NCBI RefSeq assembly: GCF_009697225.1
Contig: NZ_WIND01000001.1
Span: 434,001 to 498,000 of the forward strand
DNA from: Halovulum marinum
GTDB lineage: Bacteria; Pseudomonadota; Alphaproteobacteria; Rhodobacterales; Rhodobacteraceae
Length of the DNA: 64,000 nt
Direction: 5' to 3'
In this document: piece after piece, positions 16,987 through 26,831 of the stretch
Numbering within the stretch: position 1 is the stretch's first letter
Layout of the letters: each line of letters starts with the position of its first letter
Program-made: the position numbers and the translations under genes
The notes under the pieces: generated by a model
What the model saw: the letters and a program-made list of their open reading frames with translations, nothing else
Databases searched by the model: none
What the model was told of the DNA's origin: nothing

Positions 16987-17823
16987 ATGAAAAAGCGCAA
17001 TCCCTGGCTGCAGACGCTGTTCTGGATCTTCGTCAGCTTCCTGACGCTGTTCCCGATCTACTGGCTGTTCGTGGTCTCGGTGAAGCCGGCGGTGGACCTG
17101 TTCACCACCCCCGAGATCCTGCTGAGCGAATTCTACTGGCAGAACTACGTCGACGTCTGGACCGACCGCACGCTGCGCGGCTACATGATGAACTCGCTGA
17201 TCATCTCCAGCGGCAATGCGCTGCTGAGCACGGCGCTGGGCTTCTTCGCCTGCTACGCGCTGACGCGGTTCCGCATGGGCGGCAAGGAAAGCATCTTCTT
17301 CTGGACCATCACCAACCGGATGGCGCCGCCGGCGGTGTTCCTGCTGCCGCTGTTCCTGCTGATGACGCAGGTCTACCGGGTTGGCGACTTCACCCTGCTG
17401 GACACCCGGATCGGCATGATCCTGGTGTACTGCACCTTCAACCTGCCGTTCGCGATCTGGACGCTGCGGCCGACGCTGGACGGCATCCCGCGCGAGCTGG
17501 ACGAGGCCGCCTTCGTCGACGGCGCGTCGAGCTGGAAGGTGATCTCCGAGATCGTCTTTCCGCTGTGCCGGCCGGGCCTGGCGGTGACGCTGATCCTGAC
17601 CTGGGTCTTCGCCTGGAACGAATACCTGCTGGCGGCGACGCTGACCAACTTCAGCGCGCGCACGCTGACCACCGGGCTGTCGGAATACGTCACCACCACC
17701 GGCACCGAATGGGGCATCATGGCCGCGATCTCGGTGTTCACGCTGATCCCGGCGCTGATCGTCTTTACCCTGGTGCAGCGGCACATCGTGGCCGGCCTGA
17801 CCTTCGGCGCGGTGAAAGGATAG
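16987..17823 (+). CDS. Carbohydrate ABC transporter permease (MalG/UgpE type)
   Basis: 278 residues. The first membrane segment is FWIFVSFLTLFPIYWLFVVS and the EAA motif is EAAFVDGASSWKVISEIVFP; the C terminus FTLVQRHIVAGLTFGAVKG is the hallmark of MalG-like permeases. It pairs with the preceding permease. The start lies 11 bp behind the previous stop. Confidence 0.92.
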   Translation: MKKRNPWLQTLFWIFVSFLTLFPIYWLFVVSVKPAVDLFTTPEILLSEFYWQNYVDVWTDRTLRGYMMNSLIISSGNALLSTALGFFACYALTRFRMGGKESIFFWTITNRMAPPAVFLLPLFLLMTQVYRVGDFTLLDTRIGMILVYCTFNLPFAIWTLRPTLDGIPRELDEAAFVDGASSWKVISEIVFPLCRPGLAVTLILTWVFAWNEYLLAATLTNFSARTLTTGLSEYVTTTGTEWGIMAAISVFTLIPALIVFTLVQRHIVAGLTFGAVKG

Positions 17824-17827
17824 CATC

Positions 17828-18079
17828 ATGGCCGATCAGAAAGACCTCGAGACGCCCATCGACATCCTCGAGCCGGACGAGGACACCGGGCCGGCGCCCG
17901 GCGCCGCCGGCTTCCTGCCGATCGAGACCAACTGGTTCGACCGCATCTTCATCTCGGTCGTGATCTGGGTCGCGCTGTCCCTGTTCTGGCTGCGCTTCAT
18001 CGAACCGGCCGGGCTGTCGCTGAACTTCGCCCACGTCATCGCCGTGATCCTCGGCATCTTCATCGTCTGGAAAGGGTGA
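17828..18079 (+). CDS. Small membrane protein of unknown function in the ABC operon
   Basis: 83 residues. The first ~38 are acidic (many Asp/Glu) and presumably cytoplasmic. They are followed by two hydrophobic stretches, [19 protein letters not shown] and [15 protein letters not shown], which suggests a two-helix hairpin. I do not recognise the family. It sits 4 bp behind the second permease and 4 bp ahead of the dehydrogenase, so it is certainly co-transcribed. It could be an accessory subunit of the transporter (inference). Confidence 0.75.
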   Translation: MADQKDLETPIDILEPDEDTGPAPGAAGFLPIETNWFDRIFISVVIWVALSLFWLRFIEPAGLSLNFAHVIAVILGIFIVWKG

Positions 18080-18083
18080 ACCC

Positions 18084-19136
18084 ATGAAATCGCTCGTTCT
18101 CGAGAAAAAGGACGTCCTGAGCCTGCGTGACTTTCCCGCCATCGACCGCGCCGAACAGGCGCTGGGCCCGCGCGACGTCCGCATCAAGCTGCACACGGTC
18201 GGCATCTGCGGCTCCGACGTGCACTACTACACCCACGGCCGGATCGGGCCGTTCGTGGTGAACGAGCCGATGATCCTCGGCCACGAGGCGTCGGGGACCG
18301 TGATCGAGACCGGAGCCGACGTCACCACCCTTGCCGTCGGCGACCGGGTCTGCATGGAGCCGGGCGTTCCCGACCCGAACTCCAGGGCGACGCGGCTGGG
18401 CATGTACAACGTCGATCCGAACGTCCGGTTCTGGGCGACGCCGCCGGTGCACGGCATCCTGCGGCCGACCTGCGTCCACCCCGAGGCGTTCACCTTCAAG
18501 CTGCCCGACAACGTCAGCTTCGCCGAGGCGGCGATGGTCGAGCCGCTGGCCGTCGGCGTGCACGCGGCGACCAAGGCGCGGGTGAAGCCGGGCGACATCG
18601 GCGTGGTGATGGGCGCCGGCCCGATCGGGCTGGTCACCGCGCTTGCCGCGCTGGCCGCCGGCTGCGCCCGCGTCTACGTCACCGACCTGGCCGAGAAGAA
18701 GCTGGAGATCGCCGCCGCGCTGAGCCCGGCGATCACCCCGGTCGACGTCAGCCGCGAGGATCTGGTGGCGCGCGTCAAGGCGGACACCGACGGCTGGGGC
18801 GCCGACGTCGTCTGGGAGGCCACCGGCTCGCCCAAGGCGGCGGCGGGCGTGTTCGAGCCGCTGGCGCCGGGGGGCTGCGTGGTGATGATCGGCGGCCAGC
18901 CCGACCCGATCAGCTACGACGCCGGCGCCGCCATGGTGCGCGAGGCGCGGGTCGAGAACATCTTCCGCTACGCCCACGTGTTCCCGCGCTGCGTCGCCAT
19001 GCTGTCCTCGGGCACGGTCGACGTGAAGCCGCTGATCACCCGCACCTTCGACTTCGACGACAGCGTCAAGGCGTTCGAGATCGCCGCCTCCGCCCCGCCG
19101 GCGGACGTCAAGATGCAGATCGAACTGCCGCAATAA
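18084..19136 (+). CDS. Zinc-dependent polyol dehydrogenase (xylitol/sorbitol dehydrogenase type)
   Basis: 350-residue medium-chain dehydrogenase. Catalytic zinc ligands are visible as Cys42 in [10 protein letters not shown] and His67-Glu68 in LGHEASG, with a further Glu in [12 protein letters not shown]. The NAD fold has [13 protein letters not shown]. The usual four-cysteine structural zinc loop after MEPGVP is replaced by [13 protein letters not shown] without any Cys, as in some sorbitol dehydrogenases. Expected reaction: polyol to ketose with NAD. It lies inside the transporter operon. Confidence 0.88.
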   Translation: MKSLVLEKKDVLSLRDFPAIDRAEQALGPRDVRIKLHTVGICGSDVHYYTHGRIGPFVVNEPMILGHEASGTVIETGADVTTLAVGDRVCMEPGVPDPNSRATRLGMYNVDPNVRFWATPPVHGILRPTCVHPEAFTFKLPDNVSFAEAAMVEPLAVGVHAATKARVKPGDIGVVMGAGPIGLVTALAALAAGCARVYVTDLAEKKLEIAAALSPAITPVDVSREDLVARVKADTDGWGADVVWEATGSPKAAAGVFEPLAPGGCVVMIGGQPDPISYDAGAAMVREARVENIFRYAHVFPRCVAMLSSGTVDVKPLITRTFDFDDSVKAFEIAASAPPADVKMQIELPQ

Positions 19137-19147
19137 GGAGTGCCGTC

Positions 19148-20209
<1,062 letters not shown>

Positions 20210-20241
20210 GTCCCACCGTCCGCGGGACGCAGGCATGGAGC

Positions 20242-20952
20242 ATGACCGGTATTCGCGCCGTGATATTCGATCTCGACGGGTGTCTCGTGGACAGCGAGCC
20301 GCACTCGCTCGAGGCGCTCGCGGCCGAGATGCGCGCGATCGGCCTGACAGACGCCAGCGCCGGGCAGATCCGCACCCACTTCCTGGGCGTGTCGATGACC
20401 GACATCTGCCGGCACATCACCTGCAGCAGCGGCGTCGCGGTGCCGGAGGATTTCGTCGAGCGGGTCGAGACGCGGCTGTTCGCGGTCTACGCCGAGAAGC
20501 TGCGCCCGATCCCGGGCGCCGGGGCGCTGCTGGACCGGCTGGAGGCGGCGGGCATCGGCATGGCGATCGCCACCGGCGGTTCGGTGCGGCGGATGCAGCG
20601 GACGCTGGAGCTTGGCGGGTTCGCCGCGCGGTTCCGGCTGCGCGGGTTCAGCGCCGATCACGTTGCCCGCGGCAAACCGGCGCCGGACCTGTTCCTGCAC
20701 GCCGCCGAAGCGCTGGGCGTGCCGCCCGCGCACTGCGCCGTGCTTGAGGATTCGCCGCATGGCGTGGCCGGGGCGCGGGCGGCGGGGATGGCCGCGGTCG
20801 GCTTCGTCGGCGGCTCGCACCTGGACGGGGTCCGCGCCGCGCATCGCGCGACGCTGGCGCGGGCCGGGGCCGATCCGGTGCTGGACAGCCTCGGGCCCGC
20901 GTTCGAGGCGCTGACCGGCGGCGGCCGCGCCGGGGGGAAACGGCAGAAGTAG
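20242..20952 (+). CDS. HAD-superfamily hydrolase, beta-phosphoglucomutase/sugar-phosphatase type
   Basis: 236 residues. HAD motif I is FDLDGCLVDSE (nucleophile and acid/base Asp; Cys replaces the commoner Thr), motif II ATGGS, motif III Lys in RGKPAPDLFLHA, motif IV VLEDSPHGVAGARAAGM. It probably dephosphorylates a sugar or polyol phosphate, perhaps a dead-end product of the pathway. It is the last gene of the plus arm, 32 bp behind the ATPase gene. Confidence 0.85.
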   Translation: MTGIRAVIFDLDGCLVDSEPHSLEALAAEMRAIGLTDASAGQIRTHFLGVSMTDICRHITCSSGVAVPEDFVERVETRLFAVYAEKLRPIPGAGALLDRLEAAGIGMAIATGGSVRRMQRTLELGGFAARFRLRGFSADHVARGKPAPDLFLHAAEALGVPPAHCAVLEDSPHGVAGARAAGMAAVGFVGGSHLDGVRAAHRATLARAGADPVLDSLGPAFEALTGGGRAGGKRQK

Positions 20953-21157
20953 ACCGACGCCGTTCGGGGCGACGCGAAACCGGCGCGCCGGGCAGGAATT
21001 CCCCGCCGCGATGATCGACCGCGAACCCCTGCGCAGTGCGATAGCGCGGCGGTATGGAACCCAGACCCACTCGGCATTTTTCCGGGCGCGCGCGACGGCG
21101 CAGGTTGTCGGGGCCACCCGCCCCGTGACGGGCGCCGGGAATCGCAGGAGGACAAAA

Positions 21158-21658
21158 ATGCCATCAATCACGCGCAGCGCGCTGCTCGCGGCCGTCGTCG
21201 GGCTGGGGATGACCCTGCCGGCGACACAGGGACTTCGGGCCGTCGCGGCCACCGTCGCCCTGGAGGGCGACGGCATCGTGACGCTGAAAAGCGCCTACGA
21301 CATGCAGGACACGATCGACCGGCTGAAGGCCGACATCGCCGACAAGGGCATCGTGTTCTTCTTCCAGGTCGACCAGTCGGCGCTTGCCGGCGCCGCCGGG
21401 ATCCAGTTGCAGCCGACGACGCAGCTGAATTTCGGCAACCCGGCACTGGGCTCGCTGTTCATCACCGCGCGGCCCGAGGCGGGGCTGGACTGGCCGGTAC
21501 GGGTGCTGGTCAGCCAGGATGACGGCGGTCAGGTCTGGGTCAGCTACACCGACTTCGCCTGGATCGCCGCGCGGCACGGCATCACCGACCGCGATGCCGA
21601 GTTCGCCAAGGCGACCGAGGTCATCACCTCGATCGCCGCCAGCGTCGCCGCGCGATAG
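21158..21658 (+). CDS. Exported DUF302-family protein
   Basis: 166 residues. The N-terminal signal peptide (LLAAVVGLGMTLPATQG) is followed by a DUF302 domain recognisable from YDMQDTIDRLKADIADKGI and LNFGNPALGSLFI. The function of DUF302 is not established. The ATG at 21158 has CAGGAGGA upstream and starts the signal peptide; the open frame extends further 5' without support. It appears monocistronic. Confidence 0.8.
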   Translation: MPSITRSALLAAVVGLGMTLPATQGLRAVAATVALEGDGIVTLKSAYDMQDTIDRLKADIADKGIVFFFQVDQSALAGAAGIQLQPTTQLNFGNPALGSLFITARPEAGLDWPVRVLVSQDDGGQVWVSYTDFAWIAARHGITDRDAEFAKATEVITSIAASVAAR

Positions 21659-21993
21659 CGCGGCGCCGGGGATCGGCCGCCGCATCGTCTCTCCCCATGC
21701 GCGGCCGATCCGAGATGCCGGCCGGGCCAGGCGGCGCATCGCTCCCGCCCGCGCCGGGCTCGCCCGCCGCGGATCGCCCGGCCGGCAATTGCTCCGGAAC
21801 CTCCGATGCTTGTGCGAGCCGCGCTGATCGCGGCATGGGGCGCTGCCGTCCGACCCGGGGCAGCCCCTACGGACGCTGCTGTCGGTCGCGCCCTGCTCCC
21901 GTTGACGGGCCGCGGCGCGCCGAAGCCGGCGCCGGCGCCATGCAACGCGCGCGGGGTCGCTGCGCCCCGCGCGCGAAGCTGCCCGTCCGCGGC
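21659..21993. other. Intergenic region with two strong hairpins
   Basis: No gene is apparent in these 335 bp. GATCGGCCGC / GCGGCCGATC (21671-21680 / 21701-21710, extended by GCAT/ATGC inside) lies after the DUF302 gene. CGCGCGCGGGG / CCCCGCGCGCG (21946-21956 / 21965-21975) lies after the MFS gene, which converges from the other side. Both are plausible transcription ends but neither has a T-tract. Confidence 0.55.
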
Positions 21994-23211
21994 TCAGCCG
22001 GGCTGCGCCGCCTCCGTCAGCTGCATCCGCACGGCCAGCAGCGCGGCGGCCAGCAGGGACACGCCCACCGCCGCCACGCAGGCGGTCCAGCCGAGCCGGT
22101 CATAGACCTGGCCCAGCACCGCCGCGCCGGCAATCCCGCCGAGATAGTAGCTTGCCAGGTAGAGCCCGCTGGCCGCCGCGCGGTCGGAGCTGGCGGCACG
22201 GCCGACGAAGCCGGTGGCCACCGCCTGGGCGAAGAACGTGCCCACGCCCACCAGCACCATCCCGCCCAGCACCGCCCACAGAGACGCCGACACGATCAGC
22301 GGCAGCCCCGCCGCGGCGACCGCCAGCCCCGCCCAGACTGCCCGGCGCGTGCCGACCCGCACCGCGGTCCGGCCGGCGAGCGGCGTGGTCAGCATCGACG
22401 GCAGGAACACCAGATAGACGACGCCGAGCATCATCTGGCCGACGCCCAGCCGTGGCCCGGACAGTTCGAAGTTGACGTAGGTGAAGATACCGATGAAGGC
22501 GAACAGGATCAGGAAGCCGATGCCGAACGCCGCCCGCAGCGCCGGGCTGCCCAGGTGCTGGCCCCAGGCGGCAAGCGGCGAGCGCGGCGCGCCGGGCGAC
22601 GCCATCACCGCCATGCGGTCGAGAGAAACCAGCACCAGCGCCGCCCCCGACAGGTTCAGCATCGCGAACAGGTAGAAGCTGGCCGAGAGCCCGTACATGT
22701 CGGCCACCGCGGCGGCGACGAAGCGGCCAACCAGGTTCGAGGCGACGACGCCGGTGATGTAGGCGGCCAGCGCCCTGGCGGTATCCTCGGCGCTGCAGTG
22801 CTCTGCCAGATAGGCCATGGTCAGGGTGAACGCCGCGGCCATGAACACCCCCTGCGTGAGGCGCAGCGCGGTGAAGCTCGCGAGATCCGGCGCCACCGCC
22901 AGCAGCGAGGTCGGCACCGCAAGCAGCGCCAGACTGACCCAGATCCCGGTGCGCCGGTTGATGTGGCGGCTGACCAGCGCCACCGCCAGGCAGGAGACCG
23001 CCATGCCGATGGTGCTGGCGTTGACGGCGAAGCCGATCGCCGCGCGCGACACCTGGTAGCGGGTGAGCAGCGACGGCAGGATTGCCTGCGCCGCGAACAA
23101 GTCGACCAGTGTCAGGAAGCCGATCACCCCGACGACGACCGAGCGCATATGGGCCGCGTGGGCCGGCTGCATCCGCATCCCGGCGGGGACAGGTGAATTG
23201 GGATAGCTCAT
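21994..23211 (-). CDS. MFS transporter (Bcr/YnfM-like)
   Basis: 405 residues with about 12 hydrophobic segments. It begins VVVGVIGFLTLVDLFAAQAI, with the MFS loop motif RHINRRTG between helices 2 and 3 and LYLASYYLGGIAGAAVLG in the second half. A proton-driven exporter of small molecules is likely; the substrate is unknown. The ATG at 23211 starts the protein directly before its first hydrophilic leader; the frame is open further upstream. The cupin gene follows 107 bp upstream on the same strand. Confidence 0.88.
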   Translation of the reverse strand: MSYPNSPVPAGMRMQPAHAAHMRSVVVGVIGFLTLVDLFAAQAILPSLLTRYQVSRAAIGFAVNASTIGMAVSCLAVALVSRHINRRTGIWVSLALLAVPTSLLAVAPDLASFTALRLTQGVFMAAAFTLTMAYLAEHCSAEDTARALAAYITGVVASNLVGRFVAAAVADMYGLSASFYLFAMLNLSGAALVLVSLDRMAVMASPGAPRSPLAAWGQHLGSPALRAAFGIGFLILFAFIGIFTYVNFELSGPRLGVGQMMLGVVYLVFLPSMLTTPLAGRTAVRVGTRRAVWAGLAVAAAGLPLIVSASLWAVLGGMVLVGVGTFFAQAVATGFVGRAASSDRAAASGLYLASYYLGGIAGAAVLGQVYDRLGWTACVAAVGVSLLAAALLAVRMQLTEAAQPG

Positions 23212-23318
23212 CGCACGCTTTCCTCGCAAGCCGCCGCCGGCCGGCGCGCCGACGGCGGCCGCGGCGCGGCGGCGCGGGCGTCGCGCCGTCCGCCCGTACG
23301 GCGAACGGCGCTGCGGCC

Positions 23319-23801
23319 CTACATCTGGTTGGGGTCGGTCGCCTCGGGGAAGATGTCCGCCGACAGCAGCACGACGGGCGCGTCGGTGGTGTTCTCCCAC
23401 CAGTGCGCGGTGGTGTGCACCTCGGTCGCGACATCCCCCGCCTTGTGCACGATCGGAACCGCGCAGGTGTTGCGGTGCTCGATGATTTCCCCCGACACGA
23501 TGTAGATGATCGCCGGCCGCTCGCCATGGCTGTGCCAGGGCACGACGCCGCCGGGCTCGATCTCCAGCCGGCGCAGGCGGAAGCTGGCGTGGTCCAGCAT
23601 CGGCGCCTCCTCGGCCAGGTCGATCGAGCCGATCACCGTGTCGGTGACGCCCTTCGCGCCGGCGTCGCTTTGCACGTTGCTTTCGGTGACGGTCTGGCCG
23701 CCGGGGCATTCCCCGGCCTGGGCGACCGTCGCCACGGATGCGGCGCCGACGGTCAGGGCGCTGCAGGCGGCGATGCGGCGAAGAATGGTTTGAAACGGCA
23801 T
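23319..23801 (-). CDS. Exported cupin-domain protein
   Basis: 160 residues with a signal peptide (CSALTVGAASVATVAQA) and a single cupin domain. Metal-binding motif 1 is WHSHGERPAIIYIVSGE (His-x-His then Glu further on) and motif 2 contains TTAHWWENTTDAPV. It is presumably periplasmic; no enzymatic role can be assigned. It shares a strand with the MFS gene, and the LysR regulator lies upstream in the same direction. Confidence 0.78.
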   Translation of the reverse strand: MPFQTILRRIAACSALTVGAASVATVAQAGECPGGQTVTESNVQSDAGAKGVTDTVIGSIDLAEEAPMLDHASFRLRRLEIEPGGVVPWHSHGERPAIIYIVSGEIIEHRNTCAVPIVHKAGDVATEVHTTAHWWENTTDAPVVLLSADIFPEATDPNQM

Positions 23802-23946
23802 GTCGAAGCTCCTCTTGCATGGCTGGAGGCTGCGGGGCTCGATCCCCGATCAGCACAAGCCTGAGAGTGCCGAATGCCCCGGCGCGGGTGAAATGCCGGA
23901 TGGGCGTTGTTTCGATACGCGCCGTGCATGACGGCGCGGGCCGGGC

Positions 23947-24876
23947 TCAGGCGTCGGCGCGGGCCGGCACGCGTGCGGCCGGCGCGTCGACCTTGCCGTC
24001 CCAGGGCTGGCGGCGCGCGGCATGCACGAACGCGCCGACCGCAGGGCTGTGCGGCCGGCCGCGGACGGTGACCAGCTGCACCAGGCGCACGACCTCCGGC
24101 TCGACCAGCGGACGGATCGCCAGCCCGGGCAGCGCGACCGCGTACTCGGGGATATAGGTGAAGCCAAGCCCGGCCAGCACCATGTTCTGGATCCAGTCGT
24201 CGCGGCCGCTGGTATAGGGCCGCTGGAACTCGATCCCGCCCAGGCGCTGGCGGATGTCGCGAAGCTGCTGGTAGAACTCGCAGTTGGCCCGGCCCAGATA
24301 GCGGCGCCGGTTCAGATCGCGCATCCGCACCACGGGCCGCGCCGCCAGCGCATCGTCCGGCGCCAGCGCCACCACGAACCTCTCGCGAAACAGCGGAATG
24401 CCGTGCAGGCGCGGGTCCAGCTGTTCGGGCCGCGCGGAAATCGCCAGGTTGATGTCGCCCGCGATCAGCCGCTCTTCGATATCGTCCGCCGAGCCATCCT
24501 CGAGCCGGATGTCGATCTGCGGGTGCCGCCGGGCGAACCCCGCGAACAGCGACACCAGGCGCGCCGGGCCGATGGTGCACAGCAGGCCGACGCCCAGCGC
24601 CGCGTCGGCAAGCTTCGCGTAGGAGCGCGCCTTCAGCTGCGCCGCCTCCAGCTGGGCGATCACGGTGGCGAAGTACGGCAGCATGATCCGGCCGAACTCG
24701 GTCAGGTGGGTATTGCCGCGCTCGCGGTGGATCAGCGGCCCGCCCCCGAGCTTGTCCTCGAGCGCCTTGATGGCGCGGGTCAGGGCGGGTTGCGAGACGT
24801 TGCACACCTCGGCCGCGCGGGTGAAGTTCAACGTCTCGCTCAGGGCGATGAAATAGCGCACTTCCTGGAACTGCAT
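23947..24876 (-). CDS. LysR-family transcriptional regulator
   Basis: 309 residues. The N-terminal winged HTH is LNFTRAAEVCNVSQPALTRAIKALE, followed by a LysR substrate-binding domain (about 90-290). The ATG at 24876 begins the family-typical MQFQEVRYFIALSE. It is divergent from the histidine-kinase/3-hydroxybutyrate operon; a 14-bp perfect palindrome of LysR-box type lies between them, so regulation of that operon is plausible. Confidence 0.9.
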   Translation of the reverse strand: MQFQEVRYFIALSETLNFTRAAEVCNVSQPALTRAIKALEDKLGGGPLIHRERGNTHLTEFGRIMLPYFATVIAQLEAAQLKARSYAKLADAALGVGLLCTIGPARLVSLFAGFARRHPQIDIRLEDGSADDIEERLIAGDINLAISARPEQLDPRLHGIPLFRERFVVALAPDDALAARPVVRMRDLNRRRYLGRANCEFYQQLRDIRQRLGGIEFQRPYTSGRDDWIQNMVLAGLGFTYIPEYAVALPGLAIRPLVEPEVVRLVQLVTVRGRPHSPAVGAFVHAARRQPWDGKVDAPAARVPARADA

Positions 24877-24949
24877 CGGGGCCTCCCGGGCGGTTGGCGG
24901 GCTGGATCCAGCATCCCCCGCGGCACCGCCGGCCCAGGATACCGATCGG

Positions 24950-24977
24950 CGATGATTTCCATGCATGGAAGGTATCG
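24950..24977. promoter_or_regulatory. LysR-type box (TTCCATGCATGGAA core)
   Basis: A 14-bp perfect palindrome (24957-24970) lies inside a longer imperfect dyad bounded by CGAT and ATCG. It contains T-N11/12-A spacing typical of LysR sites and is centred about 85 bp upstream of the LysR start in the divergent region. A second palindrome, GCTGGATCCAGC, is at 24901-24912. Confidence 0.5.
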
Positions 24978-25109
24978 ACCGCCCGCCTCCGGGGCCGCCG
25001 GAAGGTCGATAACGTCGCGCTATGGAAACCGTGCAGTAACAATATTTCCCCCGCAGCCGGGTCGGCGGCAATCTTGCGGCAACCAAACCGCTTCGGAAGG
25101 ACGGCCCAG

Positions 25110-25898
25110 ATGCAAGCCGACATCCAGATCCAGACCCCCCGCCGTGGCGCCCGTCCCGGCGCGTCGCGCCGGCCCCGCCCCGGCGACAGCGACGGCGTCA
25201 CGCACGCTCACCATCCCGGTGCGCTGGCCATCGTCGCGCACGACCTGAAGGGGCCGCTCGCCAACCTGTCGCTGCTGGTCGACGCCATCGGCATCGAGAA
25301 TGCCAAGGCGCCGCGGCCCCGCCTGACCGAACTGACCGCCCGTGCCGACGCGCTCGTCGACCGGCTGCAGGGCGTGCTGATGGGGCTGCTGGACCGCACG
25401 CGCCTGCATGGCGATCCGCTTGCCGTGGTCGCGCAGGATGTCGATCTGGCGCAGCTGATCGCCCGCGCCGTGGCCGGCAACGCGCCGCTGGCGGCCGAGC
25501 GCCGGGTCCGGGTCGTCGCCGACGACACCGGTCCGCTGTGGATCCGGGGCGATGCGGAAACCCTGCTGCAGGCGCTGGACAACCTGGTCAACAACGCCGT
25601 CAAGCACGCGGCGCCGGGCGGCATCGTCGCCTGCGAGGCCACGCGAATCGACGACGGCGGCGTGGCGGTTCTTGTCCGCGACGACGGACCGGGATTGAGC
25701 GACGGCGATCTGGCCCGCGCCTTCCGCCCGTTCACCCGTCTCAGCGCGGTGTCGGACGCCACCGCCCCCGGCAGCGGGCTGGGCCTCTGGATCGTCCGGC
25801 TGATCGCCGAGAACCACGGCGGCCGGATCGACGCCGCCAACAATGCGGACAGGCGCGGCGCGACCTTCACGCTGCGTCTGCCGCGGGGCCGGAGCTGA
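25110..25898 (+). CDS. Sensor-less histidine kinase
   Basis: 262 residues. HisKA-like phosphoacceptor helix AIVAHDLKGPLANLSLL (His44) and HATPase domain: N-box NLVNNAVKHA, G1 RDDGPGL, G2 GSGLGLWIV. The ~35 residues before the H-box are Arg/Pro/Gly-rich. No membrane segment, PAS or GAF domain is seen, so the protein is cytosolic with no recognisable input domain. No response-regulator gene adjoins it. Start chosen at the ATG at 25110; the 5' extension of the frame is not protein-like. Confidence 0.8.
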   Translation: MQADIQIQTPRRGARPGASRRPRPGDSDGVTHAHHPGALAIVAHDLKGPLANLSLLVDAIGIENAKAPRPRLTELTARADALVDRLQGVLMGLLDRTRLHGDPLAVVAQDVDLAQLIARAVAGNAPLAAERRVRVVADDTGPLWIRGDAETLLQALDNLVNNAVKHAAPGGIVACEATRIDDGGVAVLVRDDGPGLSDGDLARAFRPFTRLSAVSDATAPGSGLGLWIVRLIAENHGGRIDAANNADRRGATFTLRLPRGRS

Positions 25899-25964
25899 AC
25901 CGGCCGCCGCCGCGCCCCGGCGCACCCCGTACGCACCACGAAATCTTTGCAAACGAGGAATGAG

Positions 25965-26801
25965 ATGCAGGAACACGTTCTGAAGTCCCGGACAGCCGAC
26001 GCCGCGGCAACGGAAAGACCGCTTCGCGGCAGATCGGCGATCGTCACCGGCTCCACCAGCGGCATCGGCCTGGGGATCGCCCGTGCGCTTGCCGCCAAGG
26101 GCGTCAACGTGATGCTGAACGGGTTCGGCGAGGCCGACGCGGTCGAGGCGCTGCGCAGCGGTATGGTCAAGGACCACGGCGTGGCGGTCGCGTACGCGCC
26201 CGCCGACATGGCGCGACCCGGCGAGATTGCCGCGATGGTCGAAGACTGCGCCCGGACCTTCGGGCAGGTCGACATCCTGGTGAACAACGCCGGCGTCTTC
26301 CACGTCGAGCCGGTCGAAAGCATGCCCCCGGCGCACTGGGACACGACGCTTTCGATCAACCTGACGGCAGCCTACCAAGCGGTTCGCGCCGCGCTTCCCG
26401 GCATGAAGGCGCGCGGCTGGGGGCGGATCATCAACATCGCATCGGCGCTGGGCGTGGTCGGCGCGCCGAACGCCGCCGCCTACGCCGCCTCGAAGCACGG
26501 CGTCGTCGGCCTGACCCGCGCCGTCGCGCTGGAGGTTGCCGACCAGGGGATCACGGTCAACGCGATCTGCCCCGGTTATGTGCTGACGCCGCTGATCCGG
26601 CACGAGATCGGCGAGACCGCCAAGCTGCGCGGTGTCAGCGAGGAGCAGGTCAAGACCGATTTCCTGAGCGCGACGCAGCCGACGGGTCGTTTCGTCGAAA
26701 CCGGCGAAATCGGGGCCCTCGCCGCGTTCCTGTGCAGCGCAGATGCCGCCTCGATCACCGGCGCCGCGCTGCCCATCGACGGCGGCTGGACCGCCCGCTG
26801 A
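25965..26801 (+). CDS. 3-hydroxybutyrate dehydrogenase-like SDR (copy 1)
   Basis: 278 residues. SDR motifs are TGSTSGIGLGIARAL, DILVNNAGVFHVEPVE, IINIASALGV and YAASK. The C-terminal QPTGRFVETGEIGALAAFL, with GGWTAR as the last residues, matches D-3-hydroxybutyrate dehydrogenases, which oxidise 3-hydroxybutyrate to acetoacetate with NAD. GAGGAA lies before the ATG at 25965. The next gene is a close paralogue 30 bp downstream. Confidence 0.85.
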   Translation: MQEHVLKSRTADAAATERPLRGRSAIVTGSTSGIGLGIARALAAKGVNVMLNGFGEADAVEALRSGMVKDHGVAVAYAPADMARPGEIAAMVEDCARTFGQVDILVNNAGVFHVEPVESMPPAHWDTTLSINLTAAYQAVRAALPGMKARGWGRIINIASALGVVGAPNAAAYAASKHGVVGLTRAVALEVADQGITVNAICPGYVLTPLIRHEIGETAKLRGVSEEQVKTDFLSATQPTGRFVETGEIGALAAFLCSADAASITGAALPIDGGWTAR

Positions 26802-26831
26802 GCCACCATCCCTTCATCGCAGGACAGGACC

